Part shown: piece by piece, positions 1-7,603 of the stretch
How the letters are laid out: each line of letters starts with the position of its first letter
Position numbering within the stretch: the first letter of the stretch is position 1
DNA from: Neptuniibacter sp050633605
GTDB taxonomy: Bacteria; Pseudomonadota; Gammaproteobacteria; Pseudomonadales; Balneatricaceae
Reading direction: 5' to 3'
DNA length: 64,000 bases
Assembly: GCA_050633605.1 (NCBI GenBank)
Contig: JBOEGV010000020.1
Span: 39,839 to 103,838 of the forward strand
Notes under the pieces: model-generated
Database searches by the model: none
The model's input: only the letters and a program-made list of their open reading frames with translations
Told to the model about the DNA's origin: nothing
Position numbers and translations under genes: made by a program

Positions 1-126
1 CATTGGCAACAATTGCTGAGTATGCTGTCGGGGAATTATCCGATAATCCTCAGTCACTTTACCATTAAGGCTCAGTGCAACTGAGCAGGCGTCAGTGGAC
101 GTATCCAGAGCAAGAATATTAGGCAT
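1..126 (-). CDS. tsaB: TsaB, tRNA threonylcarbamoyladenosine biosynthesis protein (N-terminal fragment)
   Basis: Only the first 42 codons lie in the window; the gene runs off the left edge. The translation begins MPNILALDTSTDACSVAL, the start of the TsaB/YeaZ family, an ASKHA-fold protein that scaffolds TsaD and TsaE when the threonylcarbamoyl group is put on A37 of ANN-decoding tRNAs. The ATG is at 124-126. It lies 70 bp after ubiX on the same strand, so mpl-ubiX-tsaB may be one transcript. Identification rests on the conserved N-terminal nucleotide-binding strand only. Confidence 0.85.
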   Translation of the reverse strand, partial: MPNILALDTSTDACSVALSLNGKVTEDYRIIPRQHTQQLLPM

Positions 127-196
127 TTAACAGACCATTAAGAAGTGAAGCCGCTTATTGAGCAGGCATTCTACCTTTGCAACCAGACGATTGCAT

Positions 197-820
197 CTAT
201 ATCAGATCATCGCCCCATTGCGGCAGCAGATCCTGTTCTATTTCCAATTGATTAAGAATTCGGGCCACCACAAAGTCAATCATATCCTCGACTGAAGCAG
301 GGCGGTTATAGAAACCTGGACTAGCCGGAATCACAACCGAACCCATTCGGGTCAGCTTAAGCATATGCTCCAGATGTATTTCGGAATATGGCGCTTCTCT
401 AGGCACCAGAATAAGTTGTCGCCTCTCTTTCAAAGCAACATCAGCAGCTCTTTCAATCAGATTGTTACTGGCACCACAGGCTATTGCGGACAAACTACCT
501 GTACTGCAGGGGCACACAACCATTTTGCTGGGCGCACCTGAACCAGAAGCGACAGGAGCCATCCACTGCTCCCGCCCAAAAACTTTTATCTGCTCGGGTG
601 AAGCCACAAATTCAGTAGTTAAAAAAACTTCTTGCTCAGAAGGAGTACCTGGAAATTTCAGATCTGTTTCTGTATTGATAACAACCTGCGCAGCACGGGA
701 AATCATTACAAAAACCTGTTTATCCGCTGCGATAAGGCATTGCAACAGGCGCAAAGCATATTGCACACCAGAGGCTCCGGTTATCGCTAGAGTGATCTTT
801 TCTCGGTTAGATGATGTCAT
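197..820 (-). CDS. ubiX: UbiX flavin prenyltransferase
   Basis: The 207-residue product is a flavoprotein that joins dimethylallyl phosphate to FMN, making the prenylated FMN cofactor of the UbiD decarboxylase in ubiquinone synthesis. The N-terminal LAITGASGVQYALRLL (residues 11-26) is the FMN-binding start of the family. The PCSTGSLSAIACG stretch and the basic LVPREAPYS segment are also typical. I chose the ATG at 818-820, one base after the mpl stop; an upstream in-frame start would overlap mpl and adds residues absent from the family. The tight spacing suggests translational coupling to mpl. Confidence 0.94.
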   Translation of the reverse strand: MTSSNREKITLAITGASGVQYALRLLQCLIAADKQVFVMISRAAQVVINTETDLKFPGTPSEQEVFLTTEFVASPEQIKVFGREQWMAPVASGSGAPSKMVVCPCSTGSLSAIACGASNNLIERAADVALKERRQLILVPREAPYSEIHLEHMLKLTRMGSVVIPASPGFYNRPASVEDMIDFVVARILNQLEIEQDLLPQWGDDLI

Positions 821-821
821 T

Positions 822-2192
822 TTAACCCTTTCTATTCTGCAAGCGATCCAACAGCCGCTGATGAATACCTTCAAAACCACCATTACTCATAATCACCACG
901 TGGCTGCCTGAGGGTAATTCACTGTCCAGCCTGCTGATTATCTCTTCAGTATCAGAATAGACTACAGCCGGCACTGAAGAGCTCTCAGCGACTGCTTCCA
1001 GCGACCAATCCATTCCTTCGGGCTGATACCAATACACCTGATCTGCATCACTAACCGACGCTGCTAACAAAGATTGATGCGTCCCCAAACGCATGGTATT
1101 TGAGCGTGGTTCTATAACTGCAATAACCTTCTCATTTCCCACCTGAGCACGGATACCACGCAGGGTAGTATCGATGGCTGTAGGATGATGGGCAAAATCA
1201 TCGTAAATTCTAATACCCGCGACCTCACCCAGCAGCTCCATGCGGCGTTTAACGCCGCCAAAGGCATTCAGCGCCTCAATAGCATGCTGAGGCTGAACGC
1301 CAACATTTCTTGCAGCGGCAATCGCAACCAGGCCATTACTTACGCTGTGATCACCCGTCATGGACCACTGAACTGTCCCTTTAAGCTCACCTGCGTGAAA
1401 CACCTGAAAATGACTACCATCTTCTGACAAAAGCTTTGCTTGCCATTCGCTGCCATCATCATTGAAACTCGTTCGGGAAATATCTGTCCAGCTACCCATT
1501 TCTAAAACATCTTCCAGTGCTTGCTCCCCTTCAGGGAGAATAATCTGCCCATTACCAGGAACAATTCTGACTAAATGATGGAACTGGCGTTGTATCGCAG
1601 CCAAATCGGGAAATATATCTGCATGATCATATTCCAGGTTATTCATGACCAATGTTCGGGGATGGTAATGAACAAACTTAGAACGTTTATCAAAGAATGC
1701 AGTATCGTATTCATCCGCCTCAATCACGAAGAATGGGGATTCTCCCAACCGTGCAGAAACACCAAAATCCAAAGGTACCCCACCAATCAGGAAACCCGGT
1801 TGCATACCTGCATGGTCCAGAATCCATGCCAGCATTGTAGAAGTCGTAGTTTTACCATGCGTACCAGCAACAGCAAGAACCCATTTATCATGCAGGAGAT
1901 GTTCCGATAACCATTGAGGTCCGGAGGTATACCTTAAGCCCTTGTTCAACACATATTCAACAGCAGCATTTCCACGAGACATGGCATTACCCACGATGAC
2001 AAGATCAGGTTCCGGTTCAAACTGATCTGGCTCATAACCCTGAATCAATTCAATACCCTGCGCTTCCAGCTGAGTACTCATGGGAGGGTAAACATTCTGA
2101 TCCGAACCCGTCACTTTATGACCTAACTGCTTAGCAAGAATTGCCAGTGACCCCATGAATGTCCCGCAGATCCCGAGAATATGAATATGCAC
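822..2192 (-). CDS. mpl: Mpl, UDP-N-acetylmuramate:L-alanyl-gamma-D-glutamyl-meso-diaminopimelate ligase
   Basis: This cytosolic Mur-family ligase attaches recycled murein tripeptide to UDP-MurNAc using ATP, bypassing MurC, MurD and MurE. A Rossmann-like start (HIHILGICGTFMGSLA) is followed by the ATP loop GTHGKTTT near residue 110 and by the C-terminal Mur ligase domain. The start is GTG at 2190-2192, preceded by GGAGG about 8 bases upstream. This gives 456 residues, close to the E. coli protein; a longer in-frame extension to 2306 has no ribosome site and no family homology. It works in the same recycling route as AmpD, also in this window. It is divergent from fbp. Confidence 0.95.
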   Translation of the reverse strand: MHIHILGICGTFMGSLAILAKQLGHKVTGSDQNVYPPMSTQLEAQGIELIQGYEPDQFEPEPDLVIVGNAMSRGNAAVEYVLNKGLRYTSGPQWLSEHLLHDKWVLAVAGTHGKTTTSTMLAWILDHAGMQPGFLIGGVPLDFGVSARLGESPFFVIEADEYDTAFFDKRSKFVHYHPRTLVMNNLEYDHADIFPDLAAIQRQFHHLVRIVPGNGQIILPEGEQALEDVLEMGSWTDISRTSFNDDGSEWQAKLLSEDGSHFQVFHAGELKGTVQWSMTGDHSVSNGLVAIAAARNVGVQPQHAIEALNAFGGVKRRMELLGEVAGIRIYDDFAHHPTAIDTTLRGIRAQVGNEKVIAVIEPRSNTMRLGTHQSLLAASVSDADQVYWYQPEGMDWSLEAVAESSSVPAVVYSDTEEIISRLDSELPSGSHVVIMSNGGFEGIHQRLLDRLQNRKG

Positions 2193-2281
2193 CTGAATAC
2201 CTCCAAAAAAACGAGCTGCAATGATAACAGCTTTCAGAAATCCGTGAGCAACTGGAAAACTTCGGCATTTATCTGTTGAAA

Positions 2282-2297
2282 ATGAGCTTAAACTCAT
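2282..2297. repeat. Imperfect palindrome in the mpl/fbp divergent region
   Basis: ATGAGCTTAAACTCAT reads as a dyad with perfect 5-base outer arms and a TTAA centre; 14 of 16 positions are symmetric. It lies between the mpl and fbp starts. Its position fits an operator, but the same bases are too short to exclude chance and no regulator is identified. Confidence 0.25.
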
Positions 2298-2368
2298 GCA
2301 TTTCACAAAAGTTTAACGTAAAATTCTCGCCCAACTTTTAACTACTCTATATGAGAGAAAATTCAAGA

Positions 2369-3370
2369 ATGCTACTGCTGAGCCAGTTCCTGAAACAACA
2401 GGAAACCGAAGACACTCTAGTCGATTTGATTGGTACTCTTATGCTTGCCTGCAAAGAAGTTGCGATCCAACTTCGTGAAGGCGAATTAGCAGGTATTTTG
2501 GGGGCAACTGAAGAGACCAACATTCAGGGTGAAACCCAAAAAAAAATGGATGTTATTGCCAACGACCTGCTGAAAAAATTTCTGCTTGATAATCCACTGG
2601 TAGCAGGCATAGCTTCTGAAGAAGAAGACCACCCGGTTGCAGGCAACCCAGAAGGCAAATACCTGGTGACCTTTGACCCACTGGATGGCTCTTCCAACAT
2701 TGATATCAATGTTTCTGTAGGCACTATTTTCTCTATTTTGGAATTACCAGAGGGTATGAACCCTGGTCAGGATGAAGCTTACTTACAATGTGGCCGTAAA
2801 CAAGTGGCAGCAGGTTACGTACTGTACGGCCAGTCCTCAATTCTATCGCTAACAACCGGCCATGGTGTCAACTTCTTCACGCTCGCCCATACAGGCGATT
2901 TTATCCTTACCCGTGAAAAAGTTCAGATACCCCCTACTACCAAAGAATTTGCAATTAATATGTCAAACCATCGCTTCTGGGAAGAAGAGATGAGAAATTA
3001 TGTTGGCGATCTCCTTATGGGTGAAGAAGGCCCTCGTGAGAAGAATTACAACATGCGCTGGATTGCATCGATGGTTGCGGAAGTTCATCGTGTCCTGACA
3101 AGAGGCGGAATTTTCACCTACCCTTGGGATAGCCGTGACCCTGAAAAACCGGGCAAACTGCGGCTGATGTACGAAGGTAATCCAATGAGCATGCTTATTG
3201 AACAAGCCGATGGTATAGCCAGCACTTGTTATAAAGACATACTGGACCTGGAACCAAAACATATTCATCAACGCTGTTCGGTAGCGCTTGGTTCTAAGGA
3301 AGAAGTTAAGAATTTAATTTCTTATCATCCAGAAGAAAGTGAAGGCAAAGCAGCCCAACTGAATAGATGA
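2369..3370 (+). CDS. fbp: Fructose-1,6-bisphosphatase class 1
   Basis: This enzyme hydrolyses fructose 1,6-bisphosphate to fructose 6-phosphate, the committed gluconeogenic step, in the cytosol. Family signatures are visible in order: NIQGETQKKMDVIAN, the metal-binding GIASEEEDH and FDPLDGSSNID, then KNYNMRWIASMVAEVHR and the GKLRLMYEGNPMS substrate segment. From the ATG at 2369 the protein has 333 residues and aligns with the E. coli N-terminus. An in-frame ATG at 2351 would add six residues, but neither start has a strong Shine-Dalgarno sequence. It stands alone on plus, 97 bp before ppa, with no terminator seen between them. Confidence 0.95.
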   Translation: MLLLSQFLKQQETEDTLVDLIGTLMLACKEVAIQLREGELAGILGATEETNIQGETQKKMDVIANDLLKKFLLDNPLVAGIASEEEDHPVAGNPEGKYLVTFDPLDGSSNIDINVSVGTIFSILELPEGMNPGQDEAYLQCGRKQVAAGYVLYGQSSILSLTTGHGVNFFTLAHTGDFILTREKVQIPPTTKEFAINMSNHRFWEEEMRNYVGDLLMGEEGPREKNYNMRWIASMVAEVHRVLTRGGIFTYPWDSRDPEKPGKLRLMYEGNPMSMLIEQADGIASTCYKDILDLEPKHIHQRCSVALGSKEEVKNLISYHPEESEGKAAQLNR

Positions 3371-3467
3371 TTCAGCTTTAAGTAGTATTCATTCATTCAT
3401 AAGACTAAGACATAATCTCCAGTCTTTGGATATAACCAATTTTATAACAGCTTACAGGAAGACAACT

Positions 3468-4004
3468 ATGGGCTTCGCAAAAGTACCAGCAGGTAAAGAC
3501 CTACCAAACGATCTGTACGTTATCATTGAAATTCCGGCTGAAAGCTCTCCGGTGAAATACGAGATCGAAAAGGAAGAAGACGCACTCTTCGTTGACCGTT
3601 TCATGGCTGCACCTATGTTCTACCCAGCTAATTACGGTTATATCAACAACACGCTGGCTGACGATGGCGATGCTGTAGACGTTCTGGTTCTTACTCCTTA
3701 CCCTGTAGTTGCAGGCTCTGTTATTCGTTGCCGCCCTGTTGGCGTTCTGAATATGACCGACGAAGCGGGTGAAGATGCTAAGCTGGTTGCCGTTCCACAC
3801 GACAAACTGACTAAAGCCTACCGTGATGTTCAGGACATCGAAGATCTGCCACAGCTGACTTTGGACCGCATTAAACACTTCTTTGAGAACTATAAAGGTC
3901 TGGAAGAAGGTAAGTGGGTTAAAGTTGAGGGCTGGGCAAATGCTGATGCCGCTAAAGCAGCAATCACTGCTGGCGTAAAAGCATACGAAGAAGCTAACAG
4001 CTAA
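3468..4004 (+). CDS. ppa: Inorganic pyrophosphatase (family I, soluble)
   Basis: It hydrolyses pyrophosphate to two phosphates, pulling biosynthetic reactions forward in the cytosol. The metal-binding motif DDGDAVDVLV near residue 65 and the YGYINNTLADDGDA region are diagnostic. The ATG at 3468 follows AGGAAGA at a good distance and gives 178 residues, against about 176 for E. coli. A longer reading from 3426 has no ribosome site. A strong terminator follows immediately, so ppa ends its transcript. Confidence 0.97.
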   Translation: MGFAKVPAGKDLPNDLYVIIEIPAESSPVKYEIEKEEDALFVDRFMAAPMFYPANYGYINNTLADDGDAVDVLVLTPYPVVAGSVIRCRPVGVLNMTDEAGEDAKLVAVPHDKLTKAYRDVQDIEDLPQLTLDRIKHFFENYKGLEEGKWVKVEGWANADAAKAAITAGVKAYEEANS

Positions 4005-4021
4005 TTAGCTATTTTATACCG

Positions 4022-4055
4022 AAAACGCCCCGATCTTTATCGGGGCGTTTTAGCT
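4022..4055 (+). terminator. Rho-independent terminator of ppa
   Basis: A perfect 13-bp stem (AAAACGCCCCGAT / ATCGGGGCGTTTT) with a CTTT loop and a T-run starts 17 bases after the ppa stop. The A/T flanks could allow action on both strands. Confidence 0.93.
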
Positions 4056-4087
4056 TCTGCCTGGTCGTTTCTTACAGAACACAGGCA

Positions 4088-4118
4088 CAAAAAAACCGCG
4101 AACCAAGTCCGCGGTTTT
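4088..4118 (-). terminator. Rho-independent terminator of phaB
   Basis: On the minus strand AAAACCGCG, a 9-base loop, and CGCGGTTTT followed by more T residues lie just beyond the phaB stop. Together with the ppa terminator it separates two convergent transcripts. Confidence 0.9.
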
Positions 4119-4133
4119 CTACTTTCGGCGTCC

Positions 4134-4883
4134 TTAGGACATATGCAGACCGCCATTCACAGACATGTCGGCACCTGTAATGTAGCCGGACATATCATCT
4201 GATAGGAAAGCACACATGCGCCCTATCTCTTCTGGTGTACCGAAACGACCTACAGGGATACCCGCGCAGATCTGATCCTGAATTTCCTGAGCAATTTTCG
4301 CAACCATTGCAGTTTTGATATAGCCCGGAGAAACCGTATTAACTGTTACACCTTTGCGTGCAACTTCCTGAGCCAGCGCTTTAGTGAAACCGTGAATACC
4401 CGCTTTGGCAGCAGAGTAGTTACACTGACCAAACTGACCTTTCTGAGCGTTCACAGACGAAATATTAATAACGCGTCCCCAGCCTTTGTCGATCATACCG
4501 TTGATCACCAGGCGCGTCATATGGAACATCGAGTCCAGGTTTGCAGACAGAACTTCATCCCACTGCTCCCAGCTCATTTTCTTGAACTGACCATCGCGTG
4601 TAATACCAGCATTGTTAATCAGGATATCTACAGACCCACCTGTTAACTCTTGAACCGTCGCTATACACTGTGTACAGGATTCAGCATCGGTTACATCACC
4701 GTATGCTACTTCAATTTCGTAGCCATCTTTTCTCTGCTCTTCCTGCCACGCTTTAGCTTTATCGTGATTACCACCACTGTTGTATCCAGCTACAACGCGA
4801 AAACCGTCATCTGCCAGAGTACGGCAGATTGAAGTACCTAAACCACCAGTACCACCAGTCACGAGTGCAATTTTCTGACTCAT
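4134..4883 (-). CDS. phaB: Acetoacetyl-CoA reductase PhaB (SDR family)
   Basis: The 249-residue short-chain dehydrogenase reduces acetoacetyl-CoA to (R)-3-hydroxybutyryl-CoA with NADPH for polyhydroxybutyrate synthesis. Visible are the TGGTGGLG cofactor loop (residues 9-16), NNAG (90-93), and the catalytic Ser143, Tyr156 and Lys160 (NYSAAKAGIHGFTKALAQEVA). GYNSGG at 34-39 fits the NADPH-dependent PhaB group. GGGGAT precedes the ATG. No phaA, phaC or phasin gene is nearby, so it is an isolated pathway member. FabG is the nearest alternative, but the motif around Tyr156 favours PhaB. Confidence 0.9.
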   Translation of the reverse strand: MSQKIALVTGGTGGLGTSICRTLADDGFRVVAGYNSGGNHDKAKAWQEEQRKDGYEIEVAYGDVTDAESCTQCIATVQELTGGSVDILINNAGITRDGQFKKMSWEQWDEVLSANLDSMFHMTRLVINGMIDKGWGRVINISSVNAQKGQFGQCNYSAAKAGIHGFTKALAQEVARKGVTVNTVSPGYIKTAMVAKIAQEIQDQICAGIPVGRFGTPEEIGRMCAFLSDDMSGYITGADMSVNGGLHMS

Positions 4884-4975
4884 GCTTACATCCCCTTTAT
4901 ATTATTACTATTCACTTTGATGGGTTGTTTTTTAATTATGTAACTTGATCAATCAATCTCTCGACCATCCGTAGA

Positions 4976-5009
4976 TCATATTATTAACCCACAGCGGATA
5001 ATAATATGA
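4976..5009. repeat. 10-bp AT-rich inverted repeat upstream of phaB
   Basis: TCATATTATT at 4976-4985 and AATAATATGA at 5000-5009 are exact inverted copies separated by 14 bases, about 95-125 bp upstream of the phaB start. The site could be an operator for phaB or a weak structure at the end of the MATE transcript. The arms contain only one G:C pair each, so a stable RNA hairpin is unlikely. Confidence 0.35.
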
Positions 5010-5097
5010 CTTTGGTGGAACACGCTAATACTAAATTACACCTATTACTGAACAATTAAATATCTGAAAACTATAAGACAACTTCGCACCCGCAACA

Positions 5098-6432
5098 TTA
5101 AAGTTTTTGTATATAGCGATTCATAGCCTTAAACGAGAAGATCGCCATAAGAGCATTAGCAATAACAAGAGCCGAAAACATTCCTTCAATTCCAAACAGT
5201 TGCGAGCCACACCATGCGAAGGGCAGTGTAAAAATAAAGAGCCGGACAATACTGATACGCATAGCTCTCATGGGCTGATGCAGCGCATTAAAACCTGATG
5301 CTGTAAGGAAAGTAACCGCCTGAAAACCAAAACCAATCGGCACTATACAGACCCATAAAATAATTATTTTTTGCACTTCTGTATTGCTACTGAAGGCATT
5401 TGCTACAGGCTCTGCGACTAAAAGCAGGAGGATAAAGACGGCTATCTGCCAAATAACAGCAAACTTTGAGGATAATCGATAAGCCAATTTAACTCGCTGA
5501 ATCTGGCCAGCTCCGTAGTTTTGACTGATAATAGGAGGCAAAGTCATTGACAGAGATAAGCAAACCAACAAGGACAATGATTCTATTCTGTTACCCACCC
5601 CAAAGGCTGCTACTGCCTCAGCTCCATGAGCAGAAACCAGATAGGTTAATACCCCTTGTGCCAGCGGTGTCATCATATTCGACAGCGCAGCAGGTATACC
5701 AATTTTCATAACTCGATAGCTATGTGAAGCACACCTTCCAATATCCATTGGCTGAAAGACCAGAAGCTTTTTTTTGTGAAACAGTATGTAAAGTGCAACC
5801 ACTGTTGTTAACGACCAAGCGATACAGCTGGCTATTGCAGCCCCCATGATACCGAGACCGGAGAAAGGGCCAACACCAAAAATCAAAAGAGGGTCCAGGA
5901 AAAAATTCAATAATGAGGAGCCAGCCATCAACATGGCAGGTGTTTTAGTGTCACCAGTCGCACGCATACATGCGTTACAAACCATATTTACAACAAGAAA
6001 TACCGACCCTATTAGCCAGATCTCCATATAACTAAAGATAAGAGGCAATAGTTCAGCTTCCGCCCCCATAGCAGTAAAAACAAAGGGCAATAGCAATTTA
6101 AAAAGAAGAGATAACACCAGAATCAAAACAGTAACAGCAATGAGGTTATCGGATGCCAGAGAGCGAGCCTCCCCCTTATCCCCTGCACCCAATAATCTAG
6201 CCAGGATAGCGGAAGTCCCAATACCTAATCCAATAGCAAGACTGATCACTGTAAAGCAGACCGGAAACGTAAAGCCCATTGCAGCCAGCGGGGCTGTACC
6301 TAATCGGCTGACAAAATACAGATCCGCGATGTTAAACAGCATTAAGCTGACAATTCCAAACATCATTGGAAGCGTCATACTGATCAATGTAGAACGGATA
6401 TCTCCCTGAAGCAGATCAGGACGAGTTGCCAT
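5098..6432 (-). CDS. MATE family efflux transporter
   Basis: The 444-residue polytopic inner-membrane protein has about 12 hydrophobic segments in two pseudo-symmetric halves. The N-terminus (RSTLISMTLPMMFGIVSLMLFNIADLYFVSRLGTAPLAAMGFTFP) and the AFGVGNRIESLSLLVCLSLSMTLPPIISQNYGAGQ region at the start of the second half are typical of Na+ or H+ coupled multidrug and toxin extrusion proteins. The substrate cannot be predicted. It lies 55 bp after the ferric ABC ATPase gene on the same strand. A weak hairpin lies between them, so co-transcription is possible. Confidence 0.88.
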   Translation of the reverse strand: MATRPDLLQGDIRSTLISMTLPMMFGIVSLMLFNIADLYFVSRLGTAPLAAMGFTFPVCFTVISLAIGLGIGTSAILARLLGAGDKGEARSLASDNLIAVTVLILVLSLLFKLLLPFVFTAMGAEAELLPLIFSYMEIWLIGSVFLVVNMVCNACMRATGDTKTPAMLMAGSSLLNFFLDPLLIFGVGPFSGLGIMGAAIASCIAWSLTTVVALYILFHKKKLLVFQPMDIGRCASHSYRVMKIGIPAALSNMMTPLAQGVLTYLVSAHGAEAVAAFGVGNRIESLSLLVCLSLSMTLPPIISQNYGAGQIQRVKLAYRLSSKFAVIWQIAVFILLLLVAEPVANAFSSNTEVQKIIILWVCIVPIGFGFQAVTFLTASGFNALHQPMRAMRISIVRLFIFTLPFAWCGSQLFGIEGMFSALVIANALMAIFSFKAMNRYIQKL

Positions 6433-6456
6433 ACTGAAAGGCCTGAATTGAGGCGA

Positions 6457-6479
6457 AAGCTCAATCCTACAATGAGCTT
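6457..6479 (-). terminator. Weak hairpin after the ferric ABC ATPase gene
   Basis: On the minus strand AAGCTCA and TGAGCTT form a 7-bp stem with a 9-base loop eight bases after the fbpC-type stop. There is no real T-run, so it is at best a weak or Rho-assisted terminator between the transporter and the MATE gene. Confidence 0.35.
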
Positions 6480-6487
6480 AGAATAAA

Positions 6488-7600
6488 CTAAACAGCATGT
6501 GCAGGAACCACATCCGCAGTTTGCATTCCACACACACCCGATTCGGCATCACAGAATGGTAGTAGCACAAGATGATCCAGCTTAACGCTGATACCCAGTA
6601 GCTCTCCCTCATCATGGTCGTGATGACATGCTGTGATACAAGGTACAACCTCACCGTTCACCAACTTCACCTGATAGAGATAGTGCGATCCACGGAACCA
6701 TTTACTTACAATCACCCCGGACAGCGGGCCATCTTCGGAATGTTGGATATCATCGGGACGGATGAGCATCTCAACCTCAGATCCCGGAGGATAGGTTAAT
6801 GGTTCGTCACCTTTAAGCTGACCCAGAGCACATTCTACAGAATACTCATCGACTACAGTTGCCCTCATAAACTCACCTAGACCGATAAAATCAGCCACAA
6901 AGCGTGTTTTAGGTTCATGATAGATATTAAATGCCGTGCCCCATTGCTGAATCACTCCATCCTGCATCACCGCAATTTTATCAGCCATGGAAAACGCTTC
7001 CATCTGATCATGAGTCACCAGTATTGCGCTGATCCCTTCATGTTTAAGGATATCTCTCACCTCAGGCACCAGTGTTTCTCTGAGGTTAGCATCAAGCCCT
7101 GAAAAAGGTTCATCCATCAACAAGAGATCAGGTTTTGGAGCTAATGCTCTAGCTAAAGCAATACGTTGTTGCTGTCCTCCTGACAGTGAGTGTGGATAAC
7201 GCTTATCAACGCCGGGCAAACCGACGAGCTGAAGCAGCTCCTGGACCCGCTCTTTTTTCTCGGCTGACGACCATTTTTTGATGCCAAAGACGATATTTTC
7301 AGCAATTGTCATATGTGGGAAAAGCGCTATATCCTGAAACACCATACCAATATTGCGCTTCTCTGTTGGAACATTGACATCAGAGGAAGACAGACACACA
7401 CCTTTCATCGTGATCGAACCTGCCTTTGCCGGTTCAAACCCTGCAATAGCACGTAATAGAGTCGATTTACCACAGCCACTCGGGCCCAATAAACATCCAA
7501 TTTCGCCTTTTTCCAAACTTAAAGATACGTTATGGACGATCTCAGTATGACCATATGCCAGGGTCACATTAGATAAATTTAAATGTTCATTCATAGTCAT
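6488..7600 (-). CDS. fbpC: Ferric iron ABC transporter ATP-binding protein (FbpC type)
   Basis: The 370-residue ATPase powers the adjacent permease. Walker A GPSGCGKST is at 39-47, the Q-loop in FQD at 88-90, the signature LSGGQQQR at 139-146, Walker B LLLMDE at 159-164 and the H-loop at His197. A TOBE-like C-terminal domain follows from about 240. FADFIGLGEFM is typical of the FbpC/CysA/PotA class; the iron assignment comes from the neighbouring FbpA-like protein and Fur site. Residues 321-331 contain Cys, Cys-His-His-Asp-His-Asp-Glu, a possible metal site. GGGGAG precedes the ATG. It is three bases after the permease stop. Confidence 0.9.
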   Translation of the reverse strand: MTMNEHLNLSNVTLAYGHTEIVHNVSLSLEKGEIGCLLGPSGCGKSTLLRAIAGFEPAKAGSITMKGVCLSSSDVNVPTEKRNIGMVFQDIALFPHMTIAENIVFGIKKWSSAEKKERVQELLQLVGLPGVDKRYPHSLSGGQQQRIALARALAPKPDLLLMDEPFSGLDANLRETLVPEVRDILKHEGISAILVTHDQMEAFSMADKIAVMQDGVIQQWGTAFNIYHEPKTRFVADFIGLGEFMRATVVDEYSVECALGQLKGDEPLTYPPGSEVEMLIRPDDIQHSEDGPLSGVIVSKWFRGSHYLYQVKLVNGEVVPCITACHHDHDEGELLGISVKLDHLVLLPFCDAESGVCGMQTADVVPAHAV

Positions 7601-7603
7601 AGT

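Noticed and set aside
462..911. Long plus-strand open frame opposite ubiX and mpl
   Set aside because: It lies antisense to two well-supported genes, has no ribosome site and no recognisable protein features.
2281..6480. Identical 10-mer AATGAGCTTA at 2281 and 6471, both near hairpins
   Set aside because: A shared 10-mer in 64 kb is expected by chance, and the surrounding bases differ.
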